A program made the translations under genes and the position numbers. A stretch of 64,000 nt of DNA, taken from positions 830,489 through 894,488 of the forward strand of contig JANPWX010020521.1 of assembly GCA_024734555.1 (NCBI GenBank), read 5' to 3'. Each line of letters opens with the position of its first letter. The first letter of the stretch is position 1. Shown one piece after another: positions 35,437 through 44,839 of the stretch. The stretch comes from Trochalopteron elliotii. Lineage: Eukaryota > Chordata > Aves > Passeriformes > Leiothrichidae. Below the pieces are notes generated by a model that was not told the DNA's origin, searched no databases, and saw only the letters and a program-made list of their open reading frames with translations.

Positions 35437-37640
35437 ATGGCGGGAAAAGCCGCATGGGTCTAGACCCCCCCCTTTTGTGGATTAGAGACGCTGCCATGAG
35501 GGTGCAGGCTTTGACACCGGAGGACCCCCACTTGCACGTATGGACTGGTTTTAAAAAACAGATGGGAAAAGTACGACGAATGGGCTTTACTAAGCCCCTA
35601 ATAGCGTGGTGGGAGAGCCACGGGCTGGATGTGTCCGAAAGACCCACCCTAAATGTAAAAACGTGGGAGCAGGCTGGCCGACATATCCTTTCATCAGCTT
35701 GGACGGGCGACGAGACCGCCATTAACATTATTAAACCATGAAGACTCATCATGGACTTATTAGAACAACTGAAGAGAGAGCAGGAGGCAAAGACAGCAGA
35801 GGGATTGCCACTGGTGCCACCCGCAGAGGCGAGCAGCGAAAGCGCGGTGCCGGGGAAAGCAGGGGACGCAGACGCCACACCAGGCAAGCGGGAGAGAAGG
35901 GGACGGGCAAAGAAGTCACTGCGCCATGAAACCGCCCGGGATCGCGCTTATGCCCCCTGTCTGGCTGCCGCAAAACCATGTCTACTGCTCCGTGCTGCGC
36001 TGCCCCCTCCTGTGTCTGCTGGGACCCGTGAGACCGCACCCGGCCGCTCTGAGGCACCGCCTAGCTCCTGCCAGGCACCTGCCTAGCTACTGTCAGTCTA
36101 GCTGCTTTTGCGGTGGAGCTGTGCTGTTCCCCTGAAACAAGCAAGCATTCTGTTACCATACCTAGCTATGTGAGCTGCGTGGTTCCCAGGGCAACAGAGC
36201 GCCTTAGAGCTCCAACAGCGCCAGGTCAGCGTGTGCTAGGACCACACGCACCCCCTCCTACCACATGCACGCCAGGACCGCCTCCTCCTGAGACTGAATG
36301 GGCCAGTTCCAAGACCTGTGGGGTGTGCCTGTGTCTCCGATCCAGCCTCCGTGCGGTGTGGCTCCACCTCCGACCCAGCCTTCATGGGCGGGCCCAGGAA
36401 ATGCGTCACCAGGAGATCCTGGAGGTGTAATACCCAGAAGTAGCAGTGGACTCAGGGACCGTGGGGTTGCTGCTACCACTGTCGCGAGCGTGACCCTATT
36501 ACCAGAGCTGGAGCTGTCCCTGGAATGTATACCAGCAAGGGAGACCAGCAGAGAAAGCTAGAGCCATCAACCCCCTGTAGAACATTGCGATATCTCTGCC
36601 ATCGCTGCACTGCTGAGAGCCCTGCCCAAACCTGTGAGCATCTGGCAATGGGTAAACAGGCAGCTGTTGATAATGGGGACTATGGAGGGGCAGAACTCAT
36701 TGATGTACCCGTGTTGGGGGCCTGGGAGCTTGAGGACGGGAGAGTTGCCGTTTATCCAGTAATAAGAGGAAACGGAACTACTCCTGACAAGTAAACCAGT
36801 GGCCAGTTTTTTCTGAACTGTGTCAGCTTGTGGCCAAGCACAGTTTGGGTTCTACTCCCAATGTTAACATGCTATGATTCCTAATAACCAAGGAGGTAAC
36901 TCCTTTTGATATAAAGCAGCTTGAGAAATTAATGTTTGCAACAGTCCAATATATGGTGTTTGAAACTATGTGGAAGAGCAGTGCTGAAAAACAGGAGTTA
37001 AAAAATATAAAGGTTCCACGAGAAGACCCACGTTATGAGGCAGGGGTCCATCAACTTCTGGGATTACCGCCAGTGGGGCATCCTCGACTCCAGGCTAGAT
37101 TGCATCCCTTAATAGGGGCACAGGTTAAGGATTTGGGATTGCAGGCACTGCTTAACGTAACTAATATGGCAAACCCAACCCAAACATATTCCAAAATCAG
37201 ACAAGGAGTCAGAGAACCATATCTACAGTTTATAGAGAGATTACAGGTTGCTAGGGAAAAACAAATTGTTAATGTTGAAGTCAGAAATCATCTAATTTTG
37301 CAGTCGGCAAAGGACAATGCCAATGAGGACTGTCATTGAAAGGTTATTGAGCTGCTACCTCATGAAAACCCATCACTAAATGAATTGTTAAATGCCTGTG
37401 CTAAGGTTGGATCTAATTCTCATAACATGACCATGCTAGCAGATGCCATAGTAGCTGCTGTAAAGATGACATCTCAATGCTGCAAGTGTGAACAATGAGG
37501 CCACCTGAGAGTGAATTGTCCCTGCAAACCCACTCTAATGGGGACTTGTCAAGGACAAAGGAATATGATCATTAGTTATGATCAATGTGGGAAACCTGGT
37601 CACATGGCCAGGCTGTGCAAATACAAAGTCTATACTGATA
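35437..37640 (+). pseudogene. gag: ERV gag pseudogene (matrix, proline-rich, capsid, nucleocapsid)
   Basis: A matrix-like frame runs to 35741. A Pro/Ala-rich spacer follows (35750-36560). Capsid sequence runs from about 36660 to 37475, and its best piece (36932-37339) carries the major homology region (QGVREPYLQFIERL, near 37203). Nucleocapsid has two CCHC knuckles: the first (37478-37519) contains a TGA stop, and in the second (37577-37618) the first Cys is Tyr. Further stops occur at the end of the 36525-36794 and 36932-37339 frames. Gag would form the particle core; this copy cannot encode it. Confidence 0.9.
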
Positions 37641-37690
37641 AACAATTTTTTAAAGAATCCTTTAAGAACCAAGGAAACGGATGACCCAAT

Positions 37691-38011
37691 GTGAGGGGGA
37701 GACACATGAAGACACAAGTATTTCCCTACCTTCCTGTGCAAGCTTCTGGAACTGATGTGTCCACCTTCATGTCAGTAACTATTACCACCTTAAAGGTACA
37801 TAAAATTCCTCTCAAGGCACAGGGGCCCATTGGGAGAGGATTGAGTGCACTGTTAATTGGAAGATCTAATGCCACCTTGCAAGGCATCTATGTGTGCCCT
37901 GGTTTTATAGATGCAGACTTTACAGGACAAATATATGCAATGGTTTCAACCCCTACTCCAGCTGTGACTATTCCTGAAAAAACCAGAATTGCCCAGCTTA
38001 TCCTTTTTTAA
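37691..38011 (+). pseudogene. ERV dUTPase domain
   Basis: A 106-codon frame contains dUTPase motifs: GTDVS near motif 1, IGRSNATLQG (motif 2), PGFIDADFTG (motif 3, with the conserved Asp) and TRIAQLI (motif 4). The glycine-rich motif 5 was not seen in frame. A dUTPase at the gag-pro junction is typical of betaretroviruses and their ERVK relatives, where it lowers dUTP during reverse transcription. Confidence 0.88.
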
Positions 38012-38099
38012 GTCTCGTGTCCCAAATACAGATCCTGGAGTGTGAGGAGACCAAGACTTTGGGTTGACAGGTGAACTTCAGGTATTTTGGACCCAGGTC

Positions 38100-38402
38100 G
38101 TGGGTAAGCAGAGGCCCAACATAGTGTGTATTATCACAGTGCCTCAGGCAAGGCCCTCCTAAATAAACGTGGCATGACTGACACAGGGGCAAATGTCACC
38201 ATCACCTCTGTCCACACTTGGCTTTCATCATGGCCCACCGAGGCTGCGGGATCCCCAGGCCTCAATGGGCTGGCCTCAGAGGGATGACACAGAGCTGTTT
38301 GAGCAGCAAACCTGTTTGGTAAAAAATCCTGAGGGACAAACAGCTGCCGTTGGACCTTACATCACTGCAGCACCACTTAACCTGTGGGGGAGGGATGTTT
38401 GA
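38100..38402 (+). pseudogene. pro: ERV aspartic protease
   Basis: The active-site motif TDTGANVTI lies at 38177-38203 (catalytic Asp at 38180), and the C-terminal PLNLWGRD motif at 38379-38399. The two lie in different frames, so at least one frameshift separates them. The family cleaves Gag and Pol precursors. Confidence 0.85.
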
Positions 38403-38505
38403 TCTTCTTGGGGAGCCAGGGTGGGGACAGATTTTTAACAGGGGCCAATGTTTTAAAGGATAAAGATATCCCACACTACCCCTAAAATGGCCTATCACAC
38501 AGACA

Positions 38506-39393
38506 GTGTGGGTACCACAGTGGTCCCTCAAGAAAGAGAAGTTACACGCCCTTAGGTCTTTGGTGCAGGAACAACTGGTTCAAGAGAACATAGAGCCATC
38601 CATGAGCCCTTGGAACGCTCCAGTGTTTATTATAAAAAAGAAATCTGGTAAATGGAGGTTGCTCCATGACCTGAGAAAGATCAATTCAGCCATGGAGAGC
38701 ATGGGCACCCTCCAGCCTACCATCTCCTACAATGATTCTTGCCAACTGGGATATTCTAATTGTGGACCTGAAAGATTGTTTCTTTACTATTCCACTGCAT
38801 CCAGATGATACACCAAGGTTTGCTTTTACCATGCTTTCTATTAATAATGCTGCACCAGTTGAGCATTATCAATGGAGAGTACTTCCTCAAAGTATGAAAA
38901 ACAGCCCCACAATTTGTCAGTGGTATGTTGCTCAGGCACTCTCACCAGTGAGAAAACAATATCCAGGGGCATACTGTTACCACTACACGGATGACATTTT
39001 GATAGCAACCCAAACAAAAAAGAACTCTCACTGATTCAGCCAAGCCTGTTGCAAGCATTAAAAACATTTGGACTGGGAGTAGCACCAGAAAAGGTACACC
39101 AGCAACCACCTTGGAAGTACCTTGGTCTCAAAATTATGGATCAGACCATACAGCCAGAGACAATTCAATTCTCGACAAAAATTAAAAATTTAAATGATGC
39201 TCAAAAACTTTTTGGTACTGTCAACTGGCTCAGAACCTATCTAGGGTTGACCACTCCACAATTAGTACCTTTATTTCACCTTCTAAAGGGTGATCCTGAT
39301 CTAACTTCTCCCAGGAAGTTAACCCCAGAGGCAAAGGCTGCTCTTGAGATAGTAGAGCAAGCCATCACAGACAGATCCACCAAATATGCCTAG
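38506..39393 (+). pseudogene. pol: ERV reverse transcriptase (fingers to thumb)
   Basis: The fingers frame (38506 to about 38730) has [20 protein letters not shown] frameshift near 38730 leads to the palm frame with [12 protein letters not shown] (Asp at 38765) and YTDD at 38984-38995. Another break near 39035 precedes the thumb frame (39049-39393). The second position of YxDD is Thr (ACG), where related viruses have Met, Val or Ile. The pseudogene stops at TAG 39391, just before a nested LTR. Confidence 0.93.
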
Positions 39394-39415
39394 AAGTGTG
39401 CATTACTGTTTATTT

Positions 39416-39773
39416 TCATTGTTGATTTCTGGCAACAATTGACAGAGACACATGGACTCCATGGGTTGCACACATGAAGCCATTTATTGATACGCCTAGC
39501 TGAGTTTATATACCTTTTCATTATATAACAAGTAATATTGTCAATTACATTGCTTAAGTCTTGTTTCACACTAACTAACACAGGTATGTACTGTCTTATC
39601 TAAGTTCTGCTTGCTAAGCACGTATCATACCAAGCACATCACTGTCTCTTGCATTCCTTTCTCAAACTTCTGCTTTTGGTTGCCTAGGCTTGCAGCCTAC
39701 TAATGCTAACATGTCCATTTCTGTCACAAGCTGCACAGTACTCCCAGCTCAGCTCTCTAACTGTATTCCCACA
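39416..39773 (-). mobile_element. Nested solo LTR no. 1 inside pol, antisense
   Basis: A 358-bp insertion is flanked by TATTT (39411-39415 and 39774-39778). On the minus strand it starts TGTGGGAATACAG, with TATA (plus-strand TTTATATA, 39504) and AATAAA (plus TTTATT, 39483-39488) in LTR order. The last dinucleotide reads GA rather than CA, presumably mutated. Pol-like coding resumes right after the right-hand repeat, which supports the limits. Confidence 0.8.
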
Positions 39774-39778
39774 TATTT

Positions 39779-40607
39779 ACCTCCTCCTGCTGTTATTGGA
39801 CAGTGAGATTCTCAGTGGTCTGACCCTTTCCATGTTTTAGAATGGATGTTCCCACCTCATCAACCTAGAAAAACAGCCCCTGCCATTTTTGAGTTAATTG
39901 CCCAGTTAATCATGAAATGTCATCAAAGGCATTTACAATTAACTGCAAAAGATCCTTCAAAAATCATTGTACCTGTGACACAAGATGAATTTGAGTGGTG
40001 TTATGCCAACAGCACTGCTTTGCAAAATGCCTTACAAAATTTTTCAGGGTAAATTGGCTATCTGTAACTGAGTCATACGTTACTGCAAATGAGTCAAACC
40101 ACTGCATTGTCCCTAAAACCCCTGAAACAGCTGCACACCCTTAAAAGGCATTACTGTGTTTACTGATGGTTCTGGGAAAATGGGAAAGGCACTTGTGACA
40201 TGGAAGGAAGATAGCGAATGGCAAACATTGGAGAAGATTATGAGAATGGGTCACCTCAGCTGGTGGAGCTACATGCTGTAGCTATGGCTTTCCAGCGTTT
40301 TCCCCATACCCCTTTAAATATTGTCACTGACTCTGCCTACGTTGCTGACATAACACAGAGATTAGACTGTGCTCTCTTGAAAGAAATTGCCAATGCACAA
40401 TTATTTGGCCTACTAGAAACTTTGTGGCACACCATCCAAACAAGATTGCCCATACTACCTTCTACACATTAGAAGCCATACAAATCTCCCAGGTTTTATT
40501 ACAGAGGGCAACGCACGAGCAGATCACCTAGCTAGCTGTGCCTGGACAGCACCACAGCCAGACAAAAGCCAGACAGCACATGCAAAAGCCTTACACGACT
40601 TCTTTCA
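39779..40607 (+). pseudogene. pol: ERV RT connection and RNase H
   Basis: Coding similarity resumes after the nested LTR with the connection domain (frame 39846-40052, VPVTQDEFEW). RNase H follows: TDGSG (Asp 40165), a Glu in VELHAV (40266) and TDSAYV with the third acidic residue near 40329. The last helix region has HTNLPGFITEGNARAD near 40470-40530. Stops at 39808, 40051 and elsewhere plus frameshifts break it. Confidence 0.88.
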
Positions 40608-41900
40608 TCAAGGTGTTTGAGCTCTGCAGAGGCAATTTCTGCTATCAAACACAGAGGCTTGTAACATAGGCAATACTTGTGCTGACCGCCAAGGCCACAC
40701 GGCACCACCACAGATGGGAGTTAATCCCCATGGCTTCAAAGCTTTACAAATCTGGCAGACTGATGTCCCCCATATTCCTGAGTTTGGACAATTAAAATAT
40801 GAGCATGCATCAATTGATACTTTTTCCTCTGCCATATGGGCATCAGCCCACTCAGGAGAAAACGGCCAGGATACCATCGCACGTTGGCAATTAGCCTTTT
40901 CTGCTTTGGGTATCCCTCATTGTGTTGGAGGTTTGCACAAACAGGACAGGACTGCTGGGATACGTTCCTTGAGCTTTATTGCAGTATTATTTTTATTACA
41001 GGTTGAGACAATTGAAAGATGGAAACAGCTCACGTCTTGCCAGCAGCACCCAAAGATCTCTTTGTTACAGGGCATTTTAAAAGTTTTCCAGCCAATAACA
41101 TATTGCTAAAGCTTACAAACAATTGTTCTAGACAATGACTAAAAGCACATGTACACCTGCTTCAAACAATACTTGCTTATATGCTTTCTATTAATAATAC
41201 ACAATACTCCATTATTAAGCTTAAAACCTTCTACCATCTTGCTAGGTATATTTTTCTGCAGTCTTAAGGTCTATACTAGCCAAACCTAAAAACTCAAACT
41301 ATTGTTTCATGTCCTTGCTTGCTGTAGTATTGGAACTTTTCGACTTTCAGATGTTGCAGCTGCAGCTAGCTCAAACTTCTCTGCTCTTTCTGTTTCTGAG
41401 GCCTGCTTTCACAACTTTCTGAAAGTCTTCTTATCTTTACTATTTCCCACGCCTCATAATATCAAAACAGATAATGGACCTGCATACACATCACAAAAAT
41501 CTAGATAATTTCTACAGCTCTGGGGTGTGTCACACCAAACTGGAATACCCCATATTTAGCAACTGGACAGGCCATTGTTGAACGTGCACATGGCACTTTA
41601 AAATGCATCTTAGGTAAACAAAACGGGGGCATGTGTAGTGAAACCCCACAGAGCAGAGTAGCAAAAGCTGTTTACACACCTTGAATTACTTAACAGTACC
41701 AGAACAATCCCAAAACCCAGTAATATTAAATCATTTCCCATGACTGCAGTCTTCTGGAGATGTTCAGTCACCTAAACCTAAAGTAATGGTAAAAGACGTT
41801 ATCACAAACAAGTGGAAAGGTTGATGGGACCTCATTACATGGGGATGTGGGTATGTGTTTCCATGGACACCGGAACATGATGGATACCCGACAGGTGTGT
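40591..41900 (+). pseudogene. pol: ERV integrase, split by a nested LTR
   Basis: The HHCC zinc domain keeps HDFFH (40594-40608), but its final CxxC reads C-A-D-R, with Arg for the second Cys (40687). The core keeps Asp in WQTDV (40762), Asp in IKTDNGPAYTS (41470) and Glu in IVER (41580), but a 531-bp LTR lies between the two Asp codons. The SH3-like C-terminus (WKG.W motif near 41812-41826) contains TGA. Integrase would join viral DNA to the genome; this one is dead. Confidence 0.9.
40921..41451 (-). mobile_element. Nested solo LTR no. 2 inside integrase, antisense
   Basis: A 531-bp insertion is flanked by a perfect 6-bp duplication CCTCAT (40915-40920 and 41452-41457). On the plus strand it starts TGTGTTGGAGG and ends TTTCCCACG, where a terminal A has apparently become G. 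An antisense AATAAA (plus TTTATT 40975-40980) sits 55-60 nt from the left end, as expected for an antisense LTR. The interrupted integrase continues on both sides. Confidence 0.88.
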
Positions 41901-42376
41901 TCATCCTGCTCTATGTCCTGTTCAGGACCAGAAACATCTTCCTGATGAAGCTGCAGCAGACGTGGTAGAGCAGTGAGCTAAATGACTTGTGCAATTGATA
42001 CATGGTGATCTGGGACAAGTTTATTCAAGGTAAAAACCTGAACTTGGTAAATTGCTTTCCCTGTTATTTGATTTCCCCAGGGTTCTAAAGTTGAAATGTT
42101 TCTTGTTCATAGAGTTAAGTTCTAAGTTTGTAACTTCCAAGAAACAAGCCTGCCATGTGCCAATTTGAAGGCTTGTATTGTTGATAATCCTGCCAGACAG
42201 CTCCTGGGAATGGATGTAACATTTTCAATGATATGTGGGATGCATTACTGGCTGGGAGAGGCTAAGCCTGTCGAGTTAGGTAGAATCATATGTGTCATCA
42301 TGCTGTCCTGTCATCTTATCTGCAAAGGGCCCTTGCAGGTAAGATAATAGAGAATGCTTTGCATCTTTATTAAACT
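41901..42376 (+). other. ERV 3' spacer without env
   Basis: About 480 bp between the integrase end and the polypurine tract. No signal peptide, surface or transmembrane glycoprotein motif was seen. The 60-codon frame at 42165-42347 has no recognised match. Confidence 0.7.
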
Positions 42377-42389
42377 GAGAAGGGGGAAC
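42377..42389 (+). other. Polypurine tract
   Basis: GAGAAGGGGGAAC sits immediately 5' of the 3' LTR, the normal plus-strand priming position. Confidence 0.85.
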
Positions 42390-42734
42390 TGTAACAGATA
42401 TAACTGGACTATATCTGCACAGATTATTTGGCTTGATTATTTGAGCTTACCAGCTCAACCAGCCTAGCTCAATGTAAACAAGTCCCTGGACATGACAACC
42501 ATAGGTCATATTCAAACTCAGACAGAGGATCTCAGCCAACCCCTTTGAAGCACGGATGTGCCCATATCTTGGCCAGTGAGCTAGGCAGAGTGGAGACCCT
42601 TGACTAAATCATGCCTGTGAGCGCGGGGAATTTGAAAGCCCTATAAAAAAAGGAGCTGCCAGACAATAAACGGAGCTGTTGCTGCACGAGCTGAGTGTTA
42701 ATGTTGCGTCTTTGTCTCTGACTCAACAATGACA
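42390..42734 (+). repeat. 3' LTR of the endogenous retrovirus
   Basis: The LTR starts TGTAACAGATATAAC and ends CAACAATGACA, 345 bp. It has the same TATA and AATAAA (42665-42670) as the 5' LTR. AATAAT follows directly. Confidence 0.95.
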
Positions 42735-42740
42735 AATAAT

Positions 42741-43715
42741 TAGCTTTATTATTATATAATAATTAATAAATAATTAAGTACCCCTTGCCATAGTGGGTGT
42801 ATAAGGGAGACAGTAAGAAACAGACAAATCTTTGGTAGTTTGGGATCTGGGAAAGAGCAGGGAACACTTCAGGTAGGAACTGAGTAACCTGAAAGGTAGT
42901 GCTATTTCCTATGAAACAGCATGTGTACCTCTTTTCATCTGTCAAGGTTTGGGGGTTCTTTGGGGTATAGCTTTGGGTTTTGTCTGTTTGCTTCTCTAGG
43001 AGCAGAACTTCGACATTTCTAAGAAGTCTTTAAGAATTCTTCTCCTGCAAAGATGCAGTAATACAAAATACAAAGTTTTGTGGAATTCCATAGCCTCAGC
43101 AAAAGTGTCAACTACATAGCATTCCAAAGCATGCTAAATTCAAAGTTTATCTTTAATTATTTTTACTTGACTAGTTCATGAGTTCATGTGGTCATATGAT
43201 TTTTTTTGCTACAGAATCTCTTAATGGTTTCTGTACCAGTAAGAAACAAAATTTTCAAAAAGCTACAACAACATTGTTGCACAACTGAGGACTTCCTTAG
43301 TAGCCCTGGGTTGTAATTCCTCAAGTACTGTTTCATTCCATCACACTGGATGTAGAAGTTCTGTAGAAGACAAGATGTTCATCATTATTTGTCAGGTGCC
43401 CTTTACAGAAAATGAGAGTCTCTCATGACCTACAAGGATTTGTAAGAATGTAGGAAACTCCATTGTTTCTCCTTTGCATAAGCAAACTTATTGTTTGTGG
43501 AATATGAAATGGGGGTGGAAGGTGATTAAGGAATTAGGCATAAAAATTTTAGTTGATTCTCAGATTATTTAGGAGTTGGCAAGACTGGAATGCAAACTCA
43601 AGAAACCTCCTTTATTTGTCAAATTAATAGTAGTGAGGGTTTGACCTGACAAATACTAGTCACACCTTCCACTACTTACAATAATTTCTATGCTTTGTTA
43701 ATTGGCTTGCTCTGG
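42741..43715. other. Intergenic DNA, nothing recognised
   Basis: Unassigned AT-rich sequence between the provirus and the next solo LTR. Confidence 0.5.
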
Positions 43716-44232
43716 TGTTGTGGTTTGAAAGCAAAATGAGTGAGAGGCTCCAAGTCAGAAATACAATTTAATAAGAAAAAAAAGGTAAAATAAAATAAAT
43801 GCAATAATACAAAAGATCGCTGACAGAGTCAGAATGCAACCTGAGCAGGGTGATGGAAGCAGTCCTGATGAGGGGGTCTTCCTGAAGCAGTGATCCCGTA
43901 GAAAGGTCTGGTAGCTCTGGTCCTCTGGGAATCCAGTGGACAAGGGCTGCCTGTACTGTCCCAAATCCCAGATTATATCCAGGTGAGAATGCTTGGCTCC
44001 TCCCCCTGGGCAGAGCATCTCACAGTGGGATGATGAGTCATAGAGGGGGTCCTTAATGGCCCATTAAAGAGAGATAACTCCTGGAGGGAGTTACCCATGA
44101 GTCATGCAGCAGGCATTTGATGGGCCATTAACAGAAGACACATTAACAGAAGAGGGCCTGGGAGAACATTGAACAGTTCATGAAGATGGTGATACAATAC
44201 TTTGTGCATACCTTATACTGCAACCCAGGACA
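43716..44232 (-). mobile_element. Solo LTR with TCTGG target-site duplication, antisense
   Basis: The 517-bp element has plus-strand ends TGTTGTGGTTTGAAAGC and CTGCAACCCAGGACA. It is flanked by identical TCTGG (43711-43715 and 44233-44237). The minus-strand start TGTCCTGGGTTGCAGTAT matches a common avian LTR type remembered from passerine genomes. It lies just downstream of the REEP5 3' end. Confidence 0.93.
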
Positions 44233-44237
44233 TCTGG

Positions 44238-44839
44238 TTTGAAGAGTTTTCATTATTTTATCACTAGTGGTGATGTTATTGTTGTGGGCGAGTTTATGTT
44301 TTTCTGAGCTTATTTTCCTTTTCTGCTGAGTTTAAAAAGGAGTCAGACAAAGCAGATGAAATGCCCTATAAATAGTGGCAACAGAAGTCGTAAGTTTAAC
44401 ACCGCTACTAATAATTATTCAGCACTGTGTAGGTCATTTATGGAACACCAGGAAACCCATGGGAGAGGAAAAGCTTCAAAATCCCTGTAATTTAGTTTTT
44501 CCTCTCTATGTTTCTAGAGAATCCTAAACCTTGATTCCTCAGATAAGGCAGGCTATGAAGCCTAGAAAGATGCTTGTGGTGCTCACTGTTAGGAAGAGTT
44601 CTGCATTCCAAAGTCTTCTGTAAGGGCCTGATGCTCTAAATCTGCTTGGCTGCACCCTCAGATTGGCATGAAGTGGAAGTATTTCCTTTGGAGTTAAAGA
44701 GTTTTCTACTGGTTCCACAATAATGAACTTCAGGGAGGGGGGAAAAAAGTGACTACCCTGTAAAGACCTTCTGCCTACCTAAAGTAGCCAGATTTTCACC
44801 GTTGAGGTGCAAGGTTCTTAAGAAATACTGAGGCATCAT
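44238..44839. other. Intergenic DNA downstream of REEP5
   Basis: Nothing was recognised between the solo LTR and the inferred REEP5 transcript end. Confidence 0.5.

Larger units (their letters stand above)
34819..42734 (+). mobile_element. Env-less endogenous retrovirus (ERVK/betaretrovirus-like), defective, with two nested LTRs
   Basis: A 7.9-kb provirus is bounded by LTRs of 333 and 345 bp and by a perfect 6-bp target duplication AATAAT (34813-34818 and 42735-42740). The order is LTR, tRNA-Trp-like primer site, leader, gag, dUTPase, protease, RT, RNase H, integrase, polypurine tract, LTR. Only about 490 bp separate the integrase C-terminus from the 3' LTR, so env is absent. Many stops and frameshifts plus two nested LTRs make it non-functional. 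The dUTPase beside protease and the 6-bp duplication favour an ERVK/betaretrovirus relative; the primer site is alpharetrovirus-like. A phylogeny would be needed to place it. Confidence 0.95.
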
